In this document: positions 7,593 through 13,249 of the stretch, piece by piece | Layout: each line of letters starts with the position of its first letter | How positions within the stretch are numbered: position 1 is the first letter of the stretch | Assembly (NCBI GenBank): GCA_032907525.1 | Contig: JAJJPM010000123.1 | Coordinates: forward strand, 1-13,249 | Source of the DNA: JAHJQQ01 sp032907525 | GTDB lineage: Bacteria > Pseudomonadota > Gammaproteobacteria > Thiohalobacterales > Thiohalobacteraceae | Direction of reading: 5' to 3' | Length of the DNA stretch: 13,249 bases | The notes under the pieces: model-generated | Seen by the model: only the letters and a program-made list of their open reading frames with translations | Database searches by the model: none | What the model was told of the DNA's origin: nothing | Position numbers and translations under genes: made by a program

Positions 7593-9857
7593 TCATGCAT
7601 CCTTTGCGATGAGGGTCGTCGAGTCCGTGTCGGCGGCGGCCCGCACCGGCACGAAGCCGGGCAGACGGATCTCGATGGGCGGCGCGGCACGGTGCCACTC
7701 GCCGCGCCAGCTCACGCGCGGCGTGCCCGGACTGTCCGGCAGGCCCGGCGCGATCTCGATCGTCACCGCGCCGAACGCCGTCGGCGCGGGTCCGAAGGCG
7801 ATCGGCGCGGCCTGTCCGAGCCAGCGCGGCGGAATACCCGCGCACAGGATCAGGCCGTCGCCCTCCTCGCGCACGAAGCAGTTGCGCAGCATCAGTACCC
7901 ATTCGGCCGCGGCCCACACGTGATGGCCGTCGCCCATGCAGCCGCCGCCGGTGCGCGGATGGATCGCCTCCGGCCACTGGCCGGTCGGCGAGGCCAGCGC
8001 GGCGACCGCGTCCATCAGTTCCAGGTGGCGCGGGTCGCCGGCGCGCAGCAGGACCTGTGCGACGTGCAGCGTGAGATAGGCGTTGAGTCCGGAATGGATC
8101 ATGTCCTGATAGAAGGCGCCGTTGACGAAGCAGCGGCCGAGCAGGAACTCCACGCAATCGAGCAGGCGCGGATCGTCCGGCGCGCACAGTTGCGTCGGGT
8201 AGCCCAGCGCCAGCGAGCCGATGGCCCCGGCATCGAGCCGGCGGTAGGGTGAGGCCGGCATGGCCGGGCGCCCGAGCCGTCGCGCGCAGGCATCCAGGCT
8301 GCGGTCCACCGCCGCCGCGAAATCCGCGGCGCCCTGCGCGAAGTGTTCGCTGTGGCCCGGGTCCGGCTCGGCGAGCATCGCGGCGGCCGCGCGCAGGCCG
8401 GCGATGCCCCAGAAATCGTCCCAGTAGTAGTAGTCGTTGGGCCCGAGATGCTCGGCGCTGAAGCCGGCCGGCAGCAGGCCGGCATGCGGCGCGTCCAGAT
8501 CGTCGGCCAGCCGCTTGCGCAGGATCCAGCGCGCCCCGCGCTGGATGGGTCCGTGCCATTCGGGCGGCACGGGCCTGCCGGTGAGGGCGAAGAAGCGCTG
8601 CAGTATCCACAGCACCTCGCCGTTGGCGTCCCATTCGCCTTCCTGGGAGCGGAAATAGCCGAGCGCCGTCTGCCGTTCCGGGAAGCGTGCCAGCGCGCGT
8701 TCGGCGCGCTCCGTCAGGCCGGCGCACAGCAGGGCGTGGATGATGAAGGCCGCGTCGCGGAACCAGAAGCGCTTGTAGGTGAAGGGCCCCGGGTAGACGT
8801 CGTCGGGGGAATGCAGGATCAGCGAGGTGATCGCGGCCTCGTAGAGGAACTGGTAGTGCGGCTCCGGACAGCTCAGGCGGCAGCGGTGGCGGCGCGCGGC
8901 GCTCCAGGCATCCGCGGCCAGCGCGCCCGTCGCCTTGTGCGCATCCGTCTCGAGCGGGATGCGCACGTCGATCTCCGCCGGCTCGCCGGCCCCGACCGGG
9001 AACAGTGCCGCCGCCGTGACCATGCCCACGTCGCAGCGGCCTTCGGTCTGATCGTCGAGGTCCGCCAGATGGATGTACACGTCGCCGTGCCGGTAATCCG
9101 AGACGTGATGCCGCGGCGCCGGCGCGCCGAACTCCACCCGCCGCACGTCGTCGACGGTCCAGGCCGTGCGGTCCGGCGACAGCCGCACCTCGTGGATGAA
9201 GCTGATGCCCTCGGGATTCTGCGGGCGCAGCGCCAGCACCAGTGTTGCCCGCGTGTCGGAGCGCGCCCGCAGGCGCAGCCGGCACACCGGGACCCCGGAT
9301 TCCAGCGCCACCCAGGCCTCGCCGGTCAGCGCCAGGCCGTCCATCGCGGTGTCGGTGACGATGCGCACGCCGCTGTCCATCACCTGCCGCTGCCGGCACT
9401 CCGCCGCGCGCGAGGGCAGCAGGCAGCGCCCGTCGTCGGCCAGCAGCCAGCCGTCCAGCGACCAGCCGTCCAGGAACGGCGTGAGCAGGCCGCGCGGATC
9501 GACGATCGGCAGCTCCGCACAGTCCGGATGGCCGATCGCCGTCCAGTTGCGGTGGCTGAGATTGATGTGGGTGATGGAGAAGGCGCGCGGGATGAACGAC
9601 GCGTCGTTCGGATCGAACTGACGCTCGATCCAGTACGGCCAGACCCAGTCGAGGTTGTGCTGCACGACGCGGCTGTTGATCAGGCCGCGGGCATGGAACA
9701 CCACGCCGGCACGCAGCAGCTCGATGGGTTCGCCCACCTCGGACGGCTGCGCGAAGCTGTGCAGCCGCGACAGCAGCGCGATGGGATCGAGGAAGCCCTG
9801 CCGGCGCGCGACGTAGCGGATGACGAAACGCCAGGGCAGCCAGTTCATCCAGTTCAT
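7593..9857 (-). CDS. Six-hairpin glycosidase-like protein (GH15/amylo-alpha-1,6-glucosidase-like)
   Basis: This is a 754-residue protein with an N-terminal beta-rich region (about 85-310) and an (alpha/alpha)6-toroid-like region (about 330-665). Toroid signatures resemble glucoamylase and debranching enzymes: KRFWFRDAAFIIHALL (362-377), GEWDANGEVLWIL (407-419), YYYWDDFWGIAGLRA (476-490), QWPEAIHPRTGGG (627-639) and MGDGHHVWAAAEWVLML (641-657). By analogy with GH15, Asp480/Asp481 and Glu630 are candidate acid/base residues; this is unproven. No signal peptide is present, so the protein should be cytoplasmic, although the N-terminus (MNWMNWLPWRFVIRYVARR) is amphipathic. The frame stays open far upstream (to 10556), but that part is the shadow of the VTT gene. 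The ATG at 9857 overlaps the VTT stop in ATGA and has GAGG seven bases before it. Substrate unknown; a phosphorylase or non-catalytic role is also possible. Confidence 0.78.
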   Translation of the reverse strand: MNWMNWLPWRFVIRYVARRQGFLDPIALLSRLHSFAQPSEVGEPIELLRAGVVFHARGLINSRVVQHNLDWVWPYWIERQFDPNDASFIPRAFSITHINLSHRNWTAIGHPDCAELPIVDPRGLLTPFLDGWSLDGWLLADDGRCLLPSRAAECRQRQVMDSGVRIVTDTAMDGLALTGEAWVALESGVPVCRLRLRARSDTRATLVLALRPQNPEGISFIHEVRLSPDRTAWTVDDVRRVEFGAPAPRHHVSDYRHGDVYIHLADLDDQTEGRCDVGMVTAAALFPVGAGEPAEIDVRIPLETDAHKATGALAADAWSAARRHRCRLSCPEPHYQFLYEAAITSLILHSPDDVYPGPFTYKRFWFRDAAFIIHALLCAGLTERAERALARFPERQTALGYFRSQEGEWDANGEVLWILQRFFALTGRPVPPEWHGPIQRGARWILRKRLADDLDAPHAGLLPAGFSAEHLGPNDYYYWDDFWGIAGLRAAAAMLAEPDPGHSEHFAQGAADFAAAVDRSLDACARRLGRPAMPASPYRRLDAGAIGSLALGYPTQLCAPDDPRLLDCVEFLLGRCFVNGAFYQDMIHSGLNAYLTLHVAQVLLRAGDPRHLELMDAVAALASPTGQWPEAIHPRTGGGCMGDGHHVWAAAEWVLMLRNCFVREEGDGLILCAGIPPRWLGQAAPIAFGPAPTAFGAVTIEIAPGLPDSPGTPRVSWRGEWHRAAPPIEIRLPGFVPVRAAADTDSTTLIAKDA

Positions 9858-10606
9858 TGCCGATCCTCGTCGAGCGCGCCCCGGTCGACGTAGCGGTCCA
9901 GCGCGCGGCGCGCGAGCCGGTTGAGGTAGATCACGGCGACGACGGTGGCGACGAAGCCGGCGCCGTAGATGGCCCATTCCAGCGGCGTGCGGCCGACGCT
10001 GCGCTCGCCCAGGGTGCCGATGTCCGCTGCGATCGAGCCGAGGTAGACATTGTGGACCGAGAAGGGAATGAAGCCGAGCAGCGAGCCGCCGACATAGCCG
10101 CGCAGCGAGAAGGGCGTCAGGCCGAAGAAGTAGTTGGAGATCTTGCTGGGGAAGAACGGGATCAGCCGCGTCAGCAGCACGATCTTCCAGCCGTGCGGCG
10201 TCAGCTCGTCGCTCACCAGCCGCAACCTGGCGCGTGCCATGACGAAGCGCCGGGCGCGCTGCCCGAACAGATGGCGCGCGATCAGGAACGCCAGCGTGGC
10301 GCCGAGCGTGGTGCCGGTCACCACGTAGATGGAACCCTCGACCACGCCGAACACGAAGCCCGCCCCGGTGGTGAACAGCACGCCCGGCAGCACCAGCACC
10401 ACGACCGCGGCCATGATCAGCACGAACAGCAGCGAGGCCCAGGCGCCCTGGTCGTCGAACCACTCCAGCAGCCGCAGGATCTGTTCGTGGGCGCCGAAAT
10501 ACACCAGCACCGCGAGGATCGCGGCGACGAACAGGATGCTGGCCGCGATGCCCCACAGCGGGGAGCGGAAGCGGCTCGCGGCGGACGGTTTCGCGGTCTG
10601 CGTCAT
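9854..10606 (-). CDS. VTT/TVP38 (DedA-superfamily) membrane protein
   Basis: This 250-residue integral membrane protein belongs to the VTT (TVP38/TMEM64/DedA) superfamily, whose members act in membrane lipid homeostasis, with some implicated in lipid flipping. Hydrophobic segments lie at about 18-38, 57-76, 78-110 (two re-entrant or transmembrane stretches) and 211-228. Family motifs are LPGVLFTTGAGFVFG (73-87) and LTRLIPFFPSKISNYFFG (145-162), with Arg147, Pro150 and Pro153, followed by GYVGGSLLGFIPFSVHNVYLGS. The ATG at 10606 is chosen over one at 10669, because the latter's 21 extra residues would be encoded inside an inverted repeat. The ribosome binding site is weak. It is first in the four-gene unit, and its TGA overlaps the next ATG by four bases. 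The promoter should lie within the repeat-bearing gap upstream. Confidence 0.88.
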   Translation of the reverse strand: MTQTAKPSAASRFRSPLWGIAASILFVAAILAVLVYFGAHEQILRLLEWFDDQGAWASLLFVLIMAAVVVLVLPGVLFTTGAGFVFGVVEGSIYVVTGTTLGATLAFLIARHLFGQRARRFVMARARLRLVSDELTPHGWKIVLLTRLIPFFPSKISNYFFGLTPFSLRGYVGGSLLGFIPFSVHNVYLGSIAADIGTLGERSVGRTPLEWAIYGAGFVATVVAVIYLNRLARRALDRYVDRGALDEDRQ

Positions 10607-10645
10607 CGGGTCGTGTCCGTCCGTGTCATGCGTGTTACCGTCGAT

Positions 10646-10729
10646 GGCCACGGAAACACACGGAGCCACACGGAAGGCGGGTATGCGGCGTGCTTTTCAT
10701 TCCGTGTCCTTCCGTATGTTTCCGCGGCC
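10646..10729. repeat. Imperfect inverted repeat with CGGAAACA / ACACGGAA cores
   Basis: Two 32-base arms (10646-10677 and 10698-10729) are inverted copies matching at 26 of 32 positions, around a 20-base centre. The left arm begins GGCCACGGAAACA and carries ACACGGAA near its inner end; the right arm is the mirror, with TTCCGTGT and TGTTTCCGCGGCC. Each arm also holds internal (A)CACGGA periodicity. The centre holds a TTTT run (10694-10697). It lies between the aldo/keto reductase and the VTT gene, both on the minus strand. I believe related CGGAAACACACGGA-type elements are dispersed in other proteobacterial genomes, but could not search. It might act as an RNA hairpin ending or insulating the upstream transcript, or be a MITE-like element. 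Confidence 0.75.
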
Positions 10730-10751
10730 CCTTGCCGGGCGAGCCGGGTAG

Positions 10752-10779
10752 GGTGCGTCGAGGCGCAGCCTGACGCACC
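10752..10779. repeat. REP-like hairpin GGTGCGTC / GACGCACC
   Basis: A perfect eight-base inverted repeat, GGTGCGTC at 10752-10759 and GACGCACC at 10772-10779, encloses a 12-base loop. With its flank GTAG at 10748-10751 it resembles the GTAGGGTGCGT...ACGCACC elements found dispersed between genes in many bacteria (recalled, not searched). It lies 38 bases downstream of the aldo/keto reductase stop. No T-run follows on either strand, so it is not a canonical terminator. Confidence 0.65.
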
Positions 10780-10817
10780 GTGGCGGCACACCCGCTGTGA
10801 TGGACGCGCCCGCCCGC

Positions 10818-11777
10818 TCACAGCTCCGCCACCAGCTCGCGCATGCGCCGGCGTTGATCGGCGTCCGGCAGGCGCCCGCGGCCCGCGCCCATGTTGTCCA
10901 GCAGATGCTTCACCTTGCCGGTGGCCGGGATCACGCAGGTCACCGCCGGATGCGCCAGCACGTACTTGAGCGCGAACTGCGCCCACGACGCGCAGTCGAA
11001 CTCCCGCGCCCAGTCCGGCAGCGGGCGGCCGCGCACCCGCCGGAACCAGGCGCCGTCCTCGAAGGCGCGGTTGATCAGCACCGCCTGGCCGCGTTCCTGC
11101 GCGAGCGGCAGCAGCCGCCGTTCGGCCTCGGGGGTGACCACCGAATAGTTGAACTGCACGAAATCCAGATCGTGCGCGCGCATCAGCCGTTCCAGCGTGT
11201 CGAAGGCCGCGACGCGGTAATGGGTGATGCCGATGTAGCGCACCCGGCCTTCCTCCTTCCAGCGGCGCAGGGTGGCGAGCTGCGTCTCCACGTCGATGAG
11301 GTTGTGCACCTGCAGCAGATCCAGCGGCCGGCCGCCGAGGCGCCGTTCGGACGCTTCCATGCGTGCGATGCCTTCCCGTTCGCCCTGGCGGTCGATCTTG
11401 CTCGCCATGAACGCGCGGTCGCGCAGACCGAGTTCGGCCGTCAGCCGCCCGACCACGGTCTCGGCGTTGCCGTAGGAGGGCGCGGTGTCGATCAGGCGGC
11501 CGCCGCGCTCGAAGAAGGCCCGCAGTACTCCGCGCAGGGGGTCGAGGTCGTCGCCCGGTGCGGTCTCGAAGGCCCCCGAGGTGCCCAGGCCGACGATCGG
11601 GATGGCCTCGCCGCCGCGGGGGATGGGGCGCGTGCCGATGTCGGCGCCGGCGGCGGAGCCTGGCGCCTCGGGCGTAGCGGCGGGGACGGCGAACGGCGCG
11701 CCGCCCCAGGCGCAGGCCGCGGCCAGGAGGGCCTTGAGAGTCGTGCGGCGGCGGTGGTCGGGGTCGGGTCTGTTCAT
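10818..11777 (-). CDS. Tat-exported aldo/keto reductase
   Basis: This is a 319-residue NAD(P)H-dependent oxidoreductase of the aldo/keto reductase fold. The N-terminus carries a twin-arginine signal: RRRTTLKALLAAACAWG (9-25), with Arg10-Arg11 and Leu14-Lys15, then a hydrophobic run and an Ala-rich stretch (AVPAA, about 30-34) suited to cleavage. The catalytic tetrad is complete: Asp97 and Tyr102 in IDTAPSYGNAE, Lys127 in MASKID, and His158 in QVHNL. Strand motifs YIGITHY (181-187) and VQFNYS (207-212) and the cofactor-binding IPATGKVKHLLDNMGAG (283-299) follow. The length is normal for the family plus a signal peptide. A Tat route implies folding with cofactor in the cytoplasm before export to the periplasm. 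The ATG overlaps the TGA of the upstream transporter gene (ATGA), so the two are coupled. The carbonyl substrate is unknown. Confidence 0.9.
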   Translation of the reverse strand: MNRPDPDHRRRTTLKALLAAACAWGGAPFAVPAATPEAPGSAAGADIGTRPIPRGGEAIPIVGLGTSGAFETAPGDDLDPLRGVLRAFFERGGRLIDTAPSYGNAETVVGRLTAELGLRDRAFMASKIDRQGEREGIARMEASERRLGGRPLDLLQVHNLIDVETQLATLRRWKEEGRVRYIGITHYRVAAFDTLERLMRAHDLDFVQFNYSVVTPEAERRLLPLAQERGQAVLINRAFEDGAWFRRVRGRPLPDWAREFDCASWAQFALKYVLAHPAVTCVIPATGKVKHLLDNMGAGRGRLPDADQRRRMRELVAEL

Positions 11778-13153
11778 GGATCGCTCCTTGCGGTATCTGA
11801 TGCAAGTATGGGCGATGCCGGCGACGACGGGTTTCGCCGCAGCGCCTCCTGGCGCCGGCCCAGCCAGACGCCCAGTCCGGCCCACAGCAGGGCCAGCGGC
11901 ACCGCCAGCCAGGCGATGGCCGACAGCCCCAGCCCGAGGCCGGCGAGTCCGGCGAAGGCCCAGGCGCTCAGCGCATCGCCGCCGCGGTACACCACGGTGT
12001 CGATGAAGTTCTTGGATTTGTACTTGTCCGTGCGCGGCAGGACCGTGAACAGGATCTCGCGTCCGGGCCGGGTGAAGGCGTAGTTGCCCGCGCGGCGCAG
12101 CACCTGCAGCGCGACCAGCACGCCCAGCGCCGGCTGCACCGCCAGCACGGCGAAGCCGGCCGCCAGCCCCAGCGGCACCAGCGCCAGCGTCGCGCCCAGG
12201 CCGAGGCGCGCGATCAGCCGCGCGGTGACGAACAGTTGCGCCAGCAGCGTGAGGGCGTTGACGGCGAGATCGATGCCGGCGAACAGCGCCGTGCGCCGCG
12301 CGGGATCGTCGAAGGCCGCACGCACGATGTGCGCCTGCTCGAAATACAGGAAGGTCGACAGGCCGGTGTAGAGCAGCACGAACAGGCAGATCGCCAGCAG
12401 GTAGGGCGAGCGCAGCACGCGCACCGCGCCCTCCAGCACGCCGCCGTGGATGGCCGCATCCGCATCGTCCGCACCCTGCGTGACGTTGCGCATATCCGGC
12501 GCGCCGGCCGTCCCGGGGCGCCGCCGCCAGCGCAGCAGGGCGCGGACGCACAGCAGGCAGGCCAGCAGGAACGCGACGCTGACGAGCAGCAGCTCGGCGG
12601 TGCCGACGCGCGTGCTCAGGACCGCGGTCAGCGCGGGGCCGACCACGGCGCCGGCGCTGCCGCCCGCCGCGATCACGCCGAACAGGCGGCGTGCCTGGGC
12701 GTTGCTGAACACGTCCGCCATGAAGCTCCAGAACACCGACACGATGAACAGATTGAACACGCTGACCCAGATGAAGAACGCCCGCGCCACCCAGGGCCGC
12801 GCCCAGTCGCCCTGGAACAGCGCATAGAAGATCAGCAGATTGGCGATGAAGAAGCCGTACACCACCGGCAGCAGCCTGCGCCGCGGATAGCGCGCCACCG
12901 CCCAGCCGAACAGCGGCACCGCGAGCAGCATCGCGACGAAGGTGCCGGTGAAGGTCCATTGCAGCTGTTCGACGCCGCCCTGGATGCCCATCTCGTCGCG
13001 CAGCGGGCGCAGGATGTAATAGGCGCACAGCAGGCTGAAGAAATACGCGAACGCGACCAGCAGCGCCGGCAGTTCACCGGGTTCGGCCCCGACCGCGCGG
13101 CCGATGCGCGCGGTCAGGGTGCGCGGGCGTTCCGGGTGTGGCTCGTGCTCCAT
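11774..13153 (-). CDS. Membrane transporter, NTP/NDP-exchanger-like (MFS-related)
   Basis: This 459-residue polytopic protein has about eleven or twelve hydrophobic segments (from about 28 to 432) with a charged cytoplasmic loop near 207-245. Signatures FAYFFSLLCAYYILRPLRDEMG (35-56), FWSFMADVFSNAQARRLFG (141-159) with GGSAGAVVGP (164-173), and TRPGREILFTVLPRTDKYKSKNFIDTVVYRGGDALSAW (361-398) are characteristic of the TLC/NTP-NDP exchange transporter group found widely in free-living bacteria, where the true substrate is mostly unknown. It is somewhat shorter than the roughly 500-residue ATP/ADP translocases of intracellular bacteria, so nucleotide exchange should not be assumed. The ATG at 13153 has GGAG four bases upstream. 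Its TGA overlaps the start of the Tat-exported aldo/keto reductase in ATGA. A general major-facilitator transporter is the alternative reading. Confidence 0.78.
   Translation of the reverse strand: MEHEPHPERPRTLTARIGRAVGAEPGELPALLVAFAYFFSLLCAYYILRPLRDEMGIQGGVEQLQWTFTGTFVAMLLAVPLFGWAVARYPRRRLLPVVYGFFIANLLIFYALFQGDWARPWVARAFFIWVSVFNLFIVSVFWSFMADVFSNAQARRLFGVIAAGGSAGAVVGPALTAVLSTRVGTAELLLVSVAFLLACLLCVRALLRWRRRPGTAGAPDMRNVTQGADDADAAIHGGVLEGAVRVLRSPYLLAICLFVLLYTGLSTFLYFEQAHIVRAAFDDPARRTALFAGIDLAVNALTLLAQLFVTARLIARLGLGATLALVPLGLAAGFAVLAVQPALGVLVALQVLRRAGNYAFTRPGREILFTVLPRTDKYKSKNFIDTVVYRGGDALSAWAFAGLAGLGLGLSAIAWLAVPLALLWAGLGVWLGRRQEALRRNPSSPASPILASDTARSDP
11784..11789 (-). promoter_or_regulatory. 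Ribosome binding site of the aldo/keto reductase
   Basis: On the minus strand AAGGAG lies six bases before the ATG at 11777, inside the last codons of the transporter gene. It is a near-perfect site and fixes the start, thereby including the twin-arginine signal. The frame is open far upstream, but that part is a shadow of the transporter. Confidence 0.85.
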
Positions 13154-13249
13154 GTCGCTCCGGACGTGTGGCGGAAAGCGCCGTTCAGGAGAGTCTAGAA
13201 CCTATCTCAAAATTGCAGATCGGGCGTCCAGGCAAGGCGCGGGGCCTGC
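13154..13249. other. Upstream region of the transporter, possible repeat edge
   Basis: This is non-coding sequence leading into the transporter-reductase unit. No -35/-10 pair is convincing on the minus strand. The AT-rich stretch GAACCTATCTCAAAATT (13198-13214), followed by a GC-rich block, looks unlike its surroundings and may be the end of a dispersed intergenic element cut by the window edge. CAGGC/GCCTG near 13230-13248 could form a short stem. Confidence 0.35.

Noticed and set aside
6762..9893. Long plus-strand open frames (6762-8252 and 8343-9893) opposite the GT4 and glycosidase-like genes
   Set aside because: Shadow frames of the opposite coding strand, with low-complexity products and no family features.
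9858..10556. Upstream extension of the glycosidase-like gene frame
   Set aside because: It overlaps the VTT gene in another frame; the ATGA overlap and GAGG site at 9857 mark the true start.
10794..10824. GCTGTGA / TCACAGC inverted repeat overlapping the aldo/keto reductase stop, considered as a CRP-type operator or terminator
   Set aside because: The TGTGA and TCACA halves are 17 bases apart rather than 6, and no T-run follows; a seven-base stem is not strong evidence.

Overview
The window is very GC-rich, with dense coding, long open shadow frames on the opposite strand and short intergenic gaps. A UPF0149 (YgfB/YecA-type) protein, a DUF502 membrane protein, a Tat-exported oxidoreductase and a two-gene egtB-egtD unit fit a high-GC proteobacterium, most likely a gammaproteobacterium. 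That placement is an inference from gene families and sequence style, not from a marker gene. I see no rRNA, tRNA, CRISPR array, transposase or phage gene.

Layout. (1) 197-2452, plus strand: egtB and egtD abut stop-to-start and should convert histidine to the ergothioneine sulfoxide conjugate; egtA, egtC and a C-S lyase are not in view. (2) 2465-3019, minus: a small UPF0149 protein, convergent with egtD. (3) 3217-3819, plus: a DUF502 two-helix membrane protein. (4) 3836-10606, minus: a tightly packed four-gene unit transcribed right to left: a VTT/TVP38 (DedA-superfamily) membrane protein, a large six-hairpin glycosidase-like protein, a GT4 glycosyltransferase resembling diacylglycerol glucosyltransferases, and an 806-residue fusion of an alkaline-phosphatase-superfamily hydrolase with an endonuclease/exonuclease/phosphatase (EEP) domain. 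(5) 10607-10817: an intergenic stretch with two different inverted repeats, probably dispersed genomic repeat families. (6) 10818-13153, minus: a transporter resembling NTP/NDP exchangers overlaps by four bases the start of a Tat-signal aldo/keto reductase. (7) The right edge is non-coding and may enter another repeat.

How the genes may work together. The ergothioneine pair is a compact, self-explanatory thiol-antioxidant module. The four-gene unit is the least explained part: its gene spacings (4-base overlap, 3-base gap, 46-base gap) argue for co-expression. The combination of a lipid-associated membrane family, a sugar transferase, a glycan-active toroid and a double phosphoesterase suggests synthesis or remodelling of a membrane glycolipid or lipid-linked glycan. 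No member carries a decisive substrate signature, so that role is inference. The transporter-reductase pair is a second coupled unit of unknown substrate.
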